NCBI GenBank assembly: GCA_032622095.1
Contig: CP136061.1
Span: 64,667,127 to 64,731,126 of the forward strand
DNA length: 64,000 nucleotides
Source of the DNA: Siphonodentalium dalli
Lineage: Eukaryota; Mollusca; Scaphopoda; Gadilida; Siphonodentaliidae
Direction of reading: 5' to 3'
Shown here: positions 24,178-37,130 of the stretch, in pieces
How positions within the stretch are numbered: the stretch's first letter is position 1
How the letters are laid out: the number at the start of each line of letters is the position of its first letter
Translations under genes and position numbers: made by a program
Notes under the pieces: model-generated
Database searches by the model: none
What the model was told of the DNA's origin: nothing
What the model saw: the letters and a program-made list of their open reading frames with translations, nothing else

Positions 24178-24306
24178 TTAGATTACATTTCTGCAGCTTT
24201 GTCTGTTAGTGTGAGCTGTCACACCTGCATGTGTACGGGTAGCTTATACACTGAGCACCATCTACACACCTGTCTTGACTGTAGCAATACTCTCCCACAT
24301 TTTTAT
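24178..24306 (-). pseudogene. EGF-like delta exon with a nonsense codon (copy K)
   Basis: Same 129 nt exon as at 8546 with acceptor and donor kept, but the codon for the tyrosine in SSHYQT is TAA (24206-24208 on the plus strand reads TTA). The sixth cysteine would be lost. The left flank is a rearrangement junction at about 24147. Inclusion of this exon would truncate the protein. Confidence 0.8.
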
Positions 24307-25618
24307 CTGTAGAAATTGGGAAATAATTTAAGATTAACTAGTGGTGGGACTGTCCCAATTGGAGTAAAAATAGACAAATAGACAAACTTATGGCAGTAAC
24401 TTGGGGGTGGGTATAATAAATAGATACTGTTATATATCTTCAAAATAGAACAAAGCAAAGAGAGCATTGTCTGGTTATTTCATTTGTATGCATTCAACAA
24501 TACACTATAATACATGCACAATTGACTCTGAAATTTGTTTTTATTCGACAGCTACAATAAATTGATTGATGATTGTATCAATGCTTGGAGATGCATGACT
24601 ATGCCGAGTTAGTGCCCCGAGGGAGTGGTGTACTAAATTCCTCCCCAGGGGTCACAAAACAAAATGACATTTGACTATTTATTTCCTAACCAGTGAATAC
24701 AAAAACAGACAAAAAATAACAGAGCAGTAAATTCTTATGAATTTCTCAACCGGAAGTGACTGTCTTAGTCAGATTACAATGCGGAAGTGATGCACTGGAA
24801 TGTTTTTTTTTTATTCAGTGTAAGTAAACGATTTTATCAAGCGATAATTCCGGCCTGATTTTCTGACAATTGGAATAAAATGTCGCAGATCCCATGTCCC
24901 AGAAAAGAGGTGGCTTAATGTTTAACAAAGCAGTAAAATTCTGGCCAAATTTTTATTCCAGCTTGATGACCAGCATGTTCTCAAAAGTGAACCACATATG
25001 AAATATCACAGGCCCCTGGGGGAAAATACTATAATACCAATATACACTATACCAGTGACAAGTTTCAAAAGATTGATTTGGGCTAAAATCACAACAACTA
25101 TCAAACCCTAGTAAATTCTAGAATTCGATCATTTCAGCCAAAATATCCACCAGTGTGTCAACAAAGAATGAAACATTGGACAAACTCATGCAAATCAGGT
25201 CTGTGTATCAGGATGTGCTTCCATTGGAATTAAATACAGAATCTGTCAATGATATTGCTGATTTATTTGACAAGAATTTCATATCTCCCACCCCCTGGAT
25301 ATCTCCCTCCCCCACATGTATGAATAAATCAAATTTTAATCATTTGATACCGTTTGTTCATGCAATGCCCAGAATTTTTGTTGTTGAATTTTAATGTTTG
25401 TTTTTTTTAGATTTAATTTGTTTAAACACTGGTCAGTGGGTCCATTATAAGTACAATGAATACCAGAGTTTTTCTCGGAAACAAGAATAAAGACAGTGTC
25501 ATATCACTCAGTGGCAGAGTCTGATGTAGTTATCTAATGATGAATGTTTTATTCTATATCACAGACGACCATATACCCTATACGAATCAATTTAAAATGA
25601 ATCTGTACGTTAACTTAC

Positions 25619-25771
25619 ATGCTTTGCAACTTGAATCAAACCTATAGTATCCTTCATTACATTGACATGTATAGAAATTCTGGCTATTCTCCAACTGAAT
25701 ACAGGCAGTATTAGTTCCAGCACACTGGTCATCTGTTCTATTATTGGTGCAGGATTCACCCAAGTTTTTCT
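25619..25771 (-). CDS. EGF-like domain exon, alpha-2 type (copy L)
   Basis: A 153 nt phase 1-1 exon, duplicate of the exon at 10453, with splice sites intact and one residue different (YRFDSSC against YRFGSSC). Part of block S3b. Confidence 0.8.
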
Positions 25772-27300
25772 CTGAAGAACGAACCAAGTAAGCATCATAA
25801 ATAAAATCTGATATACATCTAATTAAACGGACATGGCTCATTCGAACCTCCAAATTTTGTCTACGTAATTTGGAGGGATGGATACGATAGGTCGATAAAT
25901 ACATGAAATATTGATATACCGGCTTCATATGTTTTGAAAAACACTTGGAAAGTCACAGCCATTTTAAATTTTTTGCCCGAAGTCAGACAAACGCTCTTTA
26001 TTGCTACCATATCAGGAATTGAATAACACGGAACGCTCTTTTCTATCCCATGTCTTGCAAATGGATGTTTTTTGTTTGGGACCCAAACACCTTGTTCATA
26101 GTTGGATTTTTCATTATTTCAATGCGTCTTTTTGGGTTACAGAATGTTCGTAGAAAGGTAGTTAAGATATTTATCGACCTATTTCGATACTGGGACAAAT
26201 TCAACAGCGAATAATATTATGTGTATTTGGAGCGCAAACCGCCATGTGGCTTTAACATAGACTAAATGGGTTAATAGTTCCTATATATAAGATTGCTACA
26301 TCTAACTCAAAACATATAGAATCCATTCCAACTCAAAACATATAGAATCCATATGTCAAGAATCAATACACAAAAATGATTTCTGCTATAGGGGTGATAA
26401 AACTTTTTGGGGGGTGGGAGAGCTTGGGACAAAATATTAAACCTAGCCTTGCCCCTATTTGACTCTAGCGAGCACATTTGAACAAATCTGAATTTCAAAC
26501 CCCTGACGATCAAGAAAGTTGAGCCATATAGGTCTTACAGTTCCAGAACAAATTGGAACCCAACCTCCAAGATGGCCACCAAAATGGCAGCTGGAATTGG
26601 AAAAATTACATTTCAGTTTATGCTGTTTGGGACTGGTTGAGAATTGTGACTTTATGTTGTATTGTTCATGTTAACTGACCATTGGAGCAATGCAATATGC
26701 CATTCATGGAGTCAGAAACCTTTCTGATCCCTCAAAAATTCGATTTTACAGAAAGCGGTATAAAATTTTACCAAAAATCACCATTGTGATTTCTGGTCAT
26801 ATTTCATCAAGAAATGTGCAGAACTGTGCAATTTTAGTGAAACATTCCATTTCTTATGCATATTCCAACTCATTAGTACCAAAATTGTCACTTTGGCCAA
26901 AATGTGGAAAGTTGTAAATATTGCCCCATGCTGCGTGCCATGCAACCACATACAAGTTGTGGTTAATGACAAATAATGACTATTCTGTCTTATATAGATT
27001 GAATATTAACATTTCTGATGCACCTGACAAGTTGATTTTTCACATATATCCCAAACATTACTCTCTGCTGTTCCGAAAAGGTAGTAAATTGTGACCTACT
27101 TGGTTATTAAACATGTTACTTAATCAAGTGAAAACTATAGGTTCTATTCTGGTTGTCCCAGTACCTTACAAGGCATGACAAATTCATTCTAAAGGATGCA
27201 GTATGGAATTGAGTGGAACCAATTTATGTGGCTACTCTCACAAATTAGCATTAAAATTTATCAACATTGATCAACATATTACATGATGTTTGTAAAAATT

Positions 27301-30300
27301 AAAGTGTCAATGACACTGTAGCTCAACTTCAAAAGGGAATAATTTCACGTGTTACAGTCAATGGAGCGATTAGGAATGCAGAAAGTTGAAATGTCTAAGT
27401 AATACTAGATTACCAACATGAAGAGATATATATATACAATAAAATCCAAGATGAGCACTGGCAGCTATAATGAATATCAAAATCATTTTGAAGCTCCCAT
27501 CTAGCAGATCAATATCAAGATCAATATGAAGTTTGGTGATGATTGAATGAGGGAAGTGGACTGTAGGATGTACCAAATTATTTAGTCATGCAAAGAGTAA
27601 AATCCAAGATGGCTGACAGCAGCCATGTTTTATGGCCAAATTACCCCAAAATGAATCATTCCCATCTACATGTCAATATAAACATCCATGACAAATTTCA
27701 TGTTGATCAGATGAACAGTTCGGCCTGTAGCCTGTGCTAATGGATTGAATTTTGAAATCCAAGATGGCCATGTTTGTTTGCCAAATGATCCCAAAATGAC
27801 TCATTTCCCATCTACATGTCAATGTCAACAGCCATGACAAATTTCATAATGTTATGACCAAAGGTACGACCTGTAGCCCATGCTAAAGGATTTAGTCATA
27901 CAAAGAGTAAAATCCAAGATGGCTGTTGGCGGCCATGTTTTTCGGCCGAATGACCTCAAAATGACTCGTTCCCATCTACATGTCATTATTAACATTCATG
28001 ACAAATTTCATGATGATCAGACTAAAGGTACAACCTGTAGCCCGGGCTAAAGGATTTAGTCATACAAAGAGTAAAATCCAAGATGGCTGCTGGCGACCAG
28101 GTTTTTTGGCCGAATGACCCCAAAATTACTCGTTCCCATCTACATGTCATTGTTAACATCCATGACACATTTTATGATGATCAGACTAAAGGTACGACCT
28201 GCAGCCCGTGCTAAAGAATTTAGTCATACAAAGAGTAAAATCCAAGATGGCTGCTGGCGGCCATGTTTTTTGGCCGAATGACCCCAAAATTACTCGTTCC
28301 CATCTACATGTCAATATTATCATCCATGACAAATTTCATGATCATCAGACGAACAGTACGACCTGTGGCCCATGCTAATGGATTAAATATTTAAATCCAA
28401 GATGGCTGCTGGTGGCCATGTTTTTCGGCCGAATGGCCGAATGGCCAAATTACCCCAAAATGAATCATTCCCATCTACATGTCAATATAAACATCCATGA
28501 CAAATTTCATGTTGATCAGATGAACAGTTCGGCCTGTAGCCTGTGCTAATGGATTGAATTTTGAAATCCAAGATGGCCATGTTTGTTTGCCAAATGATCC
28601 CAAAATGACTCATTTCCCATCTACATGTCAATGTCAACAGCCATGACAAATTTCATAATGTTATGACCAAAGGTATGACCTGTAGCCGGTGCCAAAGGAT
28701 TTAGTCATGTAAAGAGTAAAATCCAAGATGGCTGCCAGTGGTCATGTTATATGGCCGAATAACCCCAAAATGACTCGTTCCCATCTACATGGCAAATTCA
28801 ACAGCCATGACAAATTTCATGTTATGACCAAAGGTATGACCTGTAGCCCGTGCCAAAGGATTTTGTCATTCAAAGAGTAAAATCCAAGATGGCTGCCAGT
28901 GGCCATGTTTTATGGCTGAATAACCCCAAAATGACTCGTTCCCATCTACATGTCAATATAAACATCCATGACAAACTTCATGTTGATCAGACGAACAGTT
29001 CGGCCTGTAGCCTGTGCTAATGGATTGAATTTTGAAATCCAAGATGGCCACAGGTGGCCATGTTTGTTTGCCGAATGATCCCAAAATGACTCATTTCCCA
29101 TCTACATGTCAATGTCAACAGCCATGACAAATTACATAATGTTATGACCAAAGGTATGACCTGTAGCCCGTGCCAAAGTATTTAGTCATACAAAGAGTAA
29201 AATCCAAGATGGCTGCCAGTGGTAATGTTTTATGGCCGAATAACCCCAAAATGACTCGTTCCCATCTACATGGCAAATTCAACAGCCATGACAAATTTCA
29301 TAATGTTATGACCAAAGGTATGACCTGTAGCCCGTGCCAAAGGATTTTGTCATTCAAAGAGTAAAATCCAAGATGGCTGCCAGTGGCCATGTTTTATGGC
29401 TGAATAACCCCAAAATGACTCGTTCCCATCTACATGTCAATATAAACATCCATGACAAACTTCATGTTGATCAGACGAACAGTTCGGCCTGTAGCCTGTG
29501 CTAATGGATTGAATTTTGAAATCCAAGATGGCCACAGGTGGCCATGTTTGTTTGCCGAATGATCCCAAAATGACTCATTTCCCATCTACATGTCAATGTC
29601 AACAGCCATGACAAATTACATAATGTTATGACCAAAGGTATGACCTGTAGCCCGTGCCAAAGTATTTAGTCATACAAAGAGTAAAATCCAAGATGGCTGC
29701 CAGTGGTAATGTTTTATGGCCGAATAACCCCAAAATGACTCGTTCCCATCTACATGGCAAATTCAACAGCCATGACAAATTTCATAATGTTATGACCAAA
29801 GGTATGACCTGTAGCCCGTGCAAAGGATTTTGTCATTCAAAGAGTAAAATCCAAGATAGCTGCCAGTGGCCATGTTTTATGGCTGAATAACCCAAAATGA
29901 CTCGTTCCCATCTACATGTCAATATAAACATCCATGGCAAACTTCATGTTGATCAGACGAACAGTTCGACCTGTAGCCTGTGCTAATGGATTGAATTTTG
30001 AAATCCAAGATGGCCACAGGTGGCCATGTTTGTTTGCCGAATGATCCCAAAATGACTCGTTTCCCATCTACATGTCAACGACCATGACAAATTTCATAAT
30101 GTTATGACCAAAGGTATGACCTGTAGCCTGTGCCAAAGGATTTAGTCATGCAAAGAGTAAAATCCAAGATGGCTGTCAGTGGCCATGTTTTTTGACCAAA
30201 TGACTCGTTCCCATCTACATGTCAATGTCAACATCCATGACAAATTTCATGATTATCTGACCAAAGGTACGACAAAGGTACGACAGGTTTAGTGATGCAA

Positions 30301-31860
30301 AAGAGTTAAATCCAAGATGGCTGCTGGCAGCCATGTTTTTCGGCCGAATAACCCCAAAATTACTCGTTCCCCATCTACATGTCAATATTAACATCCACAA
30401 CAAATTTCATGATGATCAAACGAACATTCTGGCCTGTAGCCTATGCTAATGGATTGAATTTTTAAATCCAAGATGGCTGCTGGTGGCCATGTTTTTTTGC
30501 CTAATGACCCCAACATGACTCGTTCCCATCTAAATTTCAAAGTTAACAGCCATGACAAATCTTATAGTGATCTCACCAAAGGTACGACATGTAGCCCGTG
30601 CCAAAGGATTTAGTCATGCAAAGAGTAAAATCCAAGATGGCTGCTGGCGGCCATGTTTTTTGCCGAGTGACCCAAAAATGACTCGTTCCCATCTACGCGT
30701 CAATATTAACATCCATGACAAATTTCAAGATGATCAGACAAACAGTACAGCCTGTAGCCCATGCTAATGGATTGAATTTTGAAATCCAAGATGGCCAATG
30801 GTGGCCATGTTTTTTTGCCGAATGACTCGTTCCCGTCTACATGTAATTGTTAACATCCATGACAAATTTCATGATGATCCGACAAAAGGCACGACCTATG
30901 GCTGCCGGCGGCCATGTTGTTTGGCCAAATGACCCTAAAATTACTCGTTCCCATCTGCATGTCAATATTAACATCCATGACAAATTTCATGATGATCAGA
31001 CGAACAGTACAACATTTAGCCTGTGCTAATGGATTGAATTTTGAAATCCAAGATGGCCATGTTTTTTTGCCAAATGACCCCAAAATGACTCGTTCCCATC
31101 TACATGTCATTGTTAACATCTGTGACAAGTTTCATGACGATTCAACCAAAGGTACGACCTGTAGGCCATGTCAAACAATTTAGTCATGCAAAGAGTAAAA
31201 TCCAAGATGACTGCTGGCGGCCATGTTGTTTGGTCGAATGACCCCAAAATGACTTGTTCCCATCTACGCATTAATATTAACATCCATCACAAATTTCATG
31301 ATGATCAGAAAACAGTACAGCCTGTAGCCCGTGCTAATGGATTGAATTTTGAAATCCAAGATGGCCACTGGCAGCCATGTTTTTTTGGACGAAAGAGCCC
31401 AAAAAAGACTCGTTCCCAACTACATGGCAATGTCAACAGCTATAACAAATTTCATAATGATACGACCAGTAGCCCGTGCCAAAGAATTTAGTCATGCAAA
31501 GAGTTAAATACAAAATGGCTGCTGGCGGCCATGTTTTTCTGCCGAATGACCCTAAAATTACTCGTTCCCATCTACATGTCAATATTAACATCCATGACAA
31601 ATTTCATGATGATCAGACGAACAGTACGACCTTTAGCCCGTGCTAATGGATTGAACTTTTAAATCCAAGATGGCCACTGGCGGCCATGGTTTTTTGCCGA
31701 ATGACCCCAAAATGACTCGTTCCCATCTACATGTCAATGTCAACAGCTATGACAAATTTCATAATGATCCGACCAAAGGTACGACCTGTAGCCCGTGCTA
31801 AAGGAAATTGTTGACGAATCGCACACGCACACACACACACACACACACACGCATACACAA
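27301..31860 (+). mobile_element. Longest tandem-core array, ~26 or more units, tail missing (copy 6)
   Basis: Begins with the full head (AAAGTGTCAATGACACTGTA then GCTCAAC) and runs for about 4.5 kb. A higher-order repeat of about 484 bp (three units) is repeated near 28720-29690, with landmarks at 29170 and 29654. The array ends in a CA microsatellite at 31825-31855, but the CCATGGCAATAGCTC hairpin tail is absent and a GT-rich minisatellite follows instead. Short frames within the array are repeat artefacts. Confidence 0.75.
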
Positions 31861-31861
31861 G

Positions 31862-32720
31862 GATAGGTATACATGAAGCATAATCACGAATGGTGTGACT
31901 ATTTATACAAGGAGTGTCTATATGGTCATGTGTGTGGTGTTCATGGTGAGATGCAGGGAGTGATAATGCATGAGGTGAATAGGTATACGTGGAGTGGCTG
32001 TATAGTCATTGAAGTGGCGTATGGGTATAACAAGAGTAGCTACATTCCATCCGTGTGTTGTTTATGTATATATGCAGTGACTTTATGATCATGTGTGGAA
32101 TGTACAGGTGTACATACATTGGGTGGCTTTATTGTCATGGATGGGTGTATATATATATACATGTGTTGGTTATTTGCTCATGGGTGGGGTGTATGGATAA
32201 ATAAGGAGTGGTTGTATGCTTATGGGTACTATAATAATTATAGGTGTACATGGAACAGCTATATGGTCATGATTGTTGAAGAGTATATGCATACATGTAT
32301 AGATGGATGGTCATTGGTGAGTGTGTTGGTATATATGAAGTGTCATTGCGATCATAGGTGTATGTGGTATGTATATGCATCTTTGCTGTTGGTGTATTGC
32401 CATTAGGGGGTATATATGTAGACATGGAGTCGCTGCATGATAATGAATTGGATGTATGAGTATACAGCGAATGGCTTACTTGTCATGCGTGAGGTGTATA
32501 TGCAGGTATGGAGTATACAAATGGCCAGGTCGTATTGGTGTATCCATTCAAAGCTGAGGTGTATATGTATACATGGAATGACTCTATGGTCATGTGTGGG
32601 TATATCATTTATCATTTATGTGGCGTTTATGTATATATGGAGCGAGTGTATGGTCATGGGTGGGTTGTATATATGTAAATTTGGGTGGGTATCGCTTTAC
32701 GCAATAACTCAAGGATATGT
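31862..32720 (+). repeat. Degenerate GT/TA-rich minisatellite (~50-60 bp period)
   Basis: Phrases such as TGTATATGTATACATGGA, GTGGCTGTATGGTCATG and TATGGTCATGTGTGGGTATA recur with heavy drift over about 860 bp. It begins where the tail of the preceding element should be. The period stays roughly constant, but no two units are identical. It contains a 167-codon chance frame on the plus strand, which is low-complexity and has no domain. Confidence 0.65.
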
Positions 32721-32984
32721 TAATCGATATAGAGGTAATGTCAGAGATTTCTATATCCTGATGGTGGTTTATATGCACAATGGGGGAAACGGTTTTCCTG
32801 ACATTAGCCATTTCGATGCCAATGAGCCACAATTTTATTGGCCTGAGAAGCCTCATAATAATGCTCCTTTCAGTTCAGTTTCAATGTTCTGTCCATTTCC
32901 ATACAAAAAACAAATTCCATACTGCATCCTTTATAATTAATTTGTCATGCCTCATAAGAAACATGGGTAATACAAAGTGAGTCA

Positions 32985-33660
32985 CAATTTGCTACCTTTT
33001 CGGAACATCAGAGAATAATATTTGGGATATATATGAAAAATCAACTTTTTTGGTTGCCATTTTGCAAACCCCCTCTTGAGTAATTTTGTCCAAAAACAGA
33101 TCAGTGTGACCCATTTAAGACAGATCAAAACAATAAACACCTTCAATACTAAAGATATTTCCATTTTACTTGAGAAAATTGAATTTTTGCCGATTTTTAT
33201 ATCAAGTTTGTGATAGAAAAATGCAATAATTCTGGTAATGTCAGTGTTTAAAATAGTTACAATTAACCAAGGTACATCAGAAATGATAGTATTCAATATC
33301 TATAAGACATAATAGTCATTTGTTTCATAAACCACAACTTGTATGCGGTTGCATGACTCGCTGGGGCAATATTTACATTTTTTCCATATTTTGGCTGCCA
33401 TTTTTGCAGCCATTTGAGCCAAAGTGACAATTTGGGTACAATTGAGTTGGAATATTCATAAGAAATGGAATTTGTCACTTAGATCGCACAGTTCTTCCCA
33501 TTTCTTGACGTAATATGACTAGAATCCCAATGGTGATTTTTGGTGAATTTTTATACCGTGTTCTGTAAAATCAAATTTTTAAGGGATCAGAGGTGGCAGG
33601 GAGCCCATGAATGGCATATTTCATTGCTCCAATGGTCAGTTAACATGACCAATACAAAAT
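32985..33660 (-). repeat. Inverted, diverged copy of the 11.5 kb repeat
   Basis: The reverse complement of this stretch follows 11500-11940 (CCTTTTCGGAACATCAGAGA, CAAGTTTGTGA, GCCATTTGAGCC). It has insertions relative to that copy and is the most diverged member. No coding capacity is supported. The following 500 bp (33660-34180) carries no feature that I recognise. Confidence 0.55.
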
Positions 33661-34188
33661 AAAGTTACAATTCTCAAACAGTTCCAAAAAGCAGAAACTG
33701 ATTTTAAAGATATTAGTGAAAAAACGACAAATTAAATGTGGATATACAAAGGCGGACATCCATGGTATCGCTTCGACAATCTCCAGTGTCTATATATCCT
33801 TTAATATAGCCATTATATTTTATACGAAATAGATATCCCTAAATCTCCAATTTTCGAAATGTCATGGTCAATTTGAAGGTCAAGGGGTCTCCAAAATCCT
33901 GGAACCAGCTAACTGGTTGATGTGGACCATATACCCAACCAACCCTGGAAGTTTCATGCTTTAATCCAAAAGTGAATGATTTTTTGTGTTAAGCTACTCC
34001 ACTAATAAACACAGTTATGAAGAAATTCCACTATATCTTTTTTTAATGGAAAAAAACATAGAAATGACAAATCTCAAAACGGCGACAATAACTTTTGTCC
34101 AACATTATAACCAAATCAGTCTAAATGTAATATAACATAATTATGATGTTGGGGATGAGTCCATCAAGTGATGAATCTCAAAAAAAAA

Positions 34189-34548
34189 ATATTTTTTACC
34201 CAAAATATGTAACTCCTAATAAGTATCTTGGACACTGAATGAACTAATGGTTATATACTTCTTGCTTGCAAGAGTCTAGAAGAAAAATCGAAAATCGGTA
34301 CAAAGTACCTAAATTATGCGCACGGTCAAACCCAATCAGGTTCAACTTCCGCTGACCATGTGACAGTCCTTTCATTATAAAAGCCCTGTCAAGGTAAGTC
34401 TGCGGTCTTTAATTTCTCCCTGCTGTGTGTTCGATGCGTTTTGACCGAGTGCGCGGGGCGGGAATGTTGATCCCAACTGGGAGGGACCTATGAGTTCAGT
34501 GTCCAGGATACTTATTAGGAGATACATATTTTGGGTAAAAAAAATATT
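34189..34548. repeat. Diverged inverted repeat flanking a TATA-containing spacer
   Basis: The arm 34189-34245 (CCTAATAAGTATCTTGGACA) is complementary to 34493-34548 (CCAGGATACTTATTAGGAGA) and related to the 49 bp arms at 2177 and 3002. A third, direct copy of the arm follows at 34548-34600. The spacer is GC-richer than its surroundings and may be the terminal promoter region of the same element family. Confidence 0.65.
34332..34395 (+). promoter_or_regulatory. Possible CCAAT/TATA promoter inside the inverted repeat
   Basis: CCAAT at 34332 is followed 40 bp later by TATAAAAG at 34376 and then AAGGTAAGT, which fits a splice donor. This spacing is usual for a compact eukaryotic promoter with a short leader. 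Motifs of this size also arise by chance; the case rests on their order and their place between the repeat arms. Confidence 0.3.
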
Positions 34549-35964
34549 ATATCTCCGGCAAAGATATCTTGGACACTGAATGAACTAATGGTTATAAGTA
34601 TAATTCTTGAACAGGAGGAGGCCATGAGGCAGATACTCAGACTAAGCCTATGAAATCCAACTCCTGAAGCAGAATAGATTTGCATCCTGTAAAGAAAAGT
34701 GTTGTTCTTGGTAGACATGTGTAAATATAGACCCTTGTGTCCCATATACGCACTAGCTCAGAACTCCAAAAGCAACTGAGCTCCGAAAAGGAAACAGATG
34801 TACCTGTACTTCAGGTGCAATAATGTTCACAGAGTGAAGGTGTCTTGGATAAATATTGGTCATAGGCAAGGGAGTTAACTCATTCATGCATGGCCCAAAT
34901 AGGATATAGAGACCTACCCCCCTCCAATTCTGAGGATGAAAGAGGGGACCGCAGCAAACCTATGAGAAACACGGTTATTACACCCCCCCCCCAGGGGACG
35001 ATGGGTCAAAGGGGAGGAGCCTGAGCAGGCCTTAAGATTTGGAGAGAAACACTTAATTGACTCTCGCAACGGTCCTAGCGAAATGGATACATGTTCAGGG
35101 CTTGATGACCTAACGTGAGTCAGCATTTTATGTTCGCAAAAGTATATGCATCTAGAGCCCTGCAGAGGGACCCAGGGGAGATAGGAGAAGCCTGATTGTC
35201 ACAGACCAATGGAGCACCAGGGATACACCATGAGAACATTTACAGGGAGTTGTGCATATTGGGACCCGGACACTGGGAATAATGGCCGGTAAAGAAAAAG
35301 CATGCACCTAGAGGTGTGACCAAGACAGAGTCCACCTCTGGTACCACAAGCCAAGTAACTGGAAATTGAAATGTATTGTCAACTCAGAAGATGAACGGAT
35401 TAACCGCTAATAGATCTGTCAGAACATTCTGGCTACCGGTGATGTAACTAACAGCCCCGCAGGTGTTTTTAAATTACGTGGAACGGATAATATTTCATTC
35501 ACCTGGTGTGGGCTTAGGTAACCCATACCATGAGTGAACAGATTAAGCATTACAGAAACTGTTAGAAGCACAACAACTGGCATTATAAACCACATATGGG
35601 CATCCGGCAACTCAATGAAATACCGGAATAATGTTGAATAGCGCAAAGCAAGGTGAGAATCAGTTATCGCGAGACCACCATAAAACTTTGGCGCAACCAC
35701 TCCTGGTCAGAACCCCGGGACTGCATACCATACCTGAACAGAGGGGAGGAGGACTGACCGAGACCTCGGCTGATGAGAGGGACGGAATCACTCAATCCCC
35801 GACGTAAAATCTGATGATAATTAGAATCACGAACGTAAGGTTATTCTCGGAAAAGCGGCGCCATCGGTGAATAAACACGCTATGGTGATCCTCACCCAAG
35901 ATAACAAATTCAAAGGCCTCCAATACTGATCAGGTGAGAAGGCAAAGCTTGACTGAACTCCAGG

Positions 35965-37130
35965 TCTTTTCGGGGAAAAGATGGGAATGGGGTGACATGA
36001 CCTGATCATGGAGACCTCAGTGAGTAGCGTGTATTAATTGTCATCACAGACAACGCAGTGAGGCTAGATCTCAGTCTGCCGGGGGTTTACTGACGCTACT
36101 AACGAAGTGTAAGTTCGGTTGGTACACGATTGAAATCTCACGCCAGGGTCCGACCCCTGAGCAAGGTTGCATGCACTTAAGCATCACCCCACAAGGCAGC
36201 GTTGTCATACCTGGGAGAAGCACAGGAACGGATCCTACTAGAGCAGTGCCTGACAGTGCTGTAGCCGGGTCATTGGTCGGCGAGTACAGATAAAGGAGGT
36301 AATATTGTAAAACAAAAACAGTGAAGAAATGAGCGCGACTTGTCTGCGACAAGTAACAATGTGGTAGCCATGGCAAGAAAAGGTTCTGAAAAACCGGTAT
36401 ATGCCATGATAGAATGAACCCGGATTGACTGAGGCAGGACCAGTGGCAGCTGCTGCAAACATCCAGTGCTGCACTTCACTGCTGAGGCTAAGGAGACCGC
36501 GACCAATAAGGAGGAGGCATGTCCAGTAACCAACGCCATGTTGATGGAGGAAGCAGGAGGTCTTTGCGGAGAAAAGATGGAAATGGGCGACATGACTGTA
36601 TTGTGGGGACCTCCGTGGTTAGCTTGTATCAATTGTCATCACTGACAATACAGTCAGGCGAGTTCTCAGTGGTTTACTATGAGTTTCCACACTAATGCAA
36701 TTACGGGTGGTACACTGTTTAAATTGCATGCCAGGGTCTGACCCTGAGCATGGTTGCGTGCACAGGAGCGTCACACCACAAGTCATGCAAGTCAGCTTTT
36801 GGCATACCTGTGAGAAGCACAGGATCGGCACGGTTCATTGGTAGGCTAGTACAAATAACGGAGGTAAAATTGTACAAAAAATCCGTTTAAAGATCGTGAC
36901 CTGTCAGTGACAGGTAACAATGGCAAGAAAAGGTGCTGAAAACCTTATAGGCCGTGGTAGAATGAACCCGGATTGATCGAGGCAGGACCAGCGGCGGCTG
37001 CCACAGAACATCCACTGCTGCTCTTCTCTGCAGAGGCTGTGGAGACCACGACTACAAATAGAGAAGGCATGACCACCAACCTACTCCAAGCCTGCAGCGC
37101 AGGCTGTACCGAGTTTGCAGAAAAAGGCGC
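35965..37130 (-). repeat. ~590 bp tandem duplication in a GC-rich island
   Basis: The unit beginning GGAAAAGATGGGAATGGGG at about 35968 recurs at about 36560 with clear drift (TGTCATCAC, GCCAGGGTC, GAGAAGCACAGGA shared). A third partial block, GGCAGCACCAGCGG with GAGGAGGCATGACCACCAAC, lies at 38010-38125. Minus-strand frames share a (S/N)PGSFYHG motif at both unit ends. The units look like decayed coding sequence of an unidentified element; stops and frameshifts are frequent. Confidence 0.55.

Noticed and set aside
32437-32940. 167-codon plus-strand frame
   Set aside because: It lies mostly in a degenerate GT-rich minisatellite; the protein is low-complexity, has no domain, and an overlapping frame is open on the other strand.
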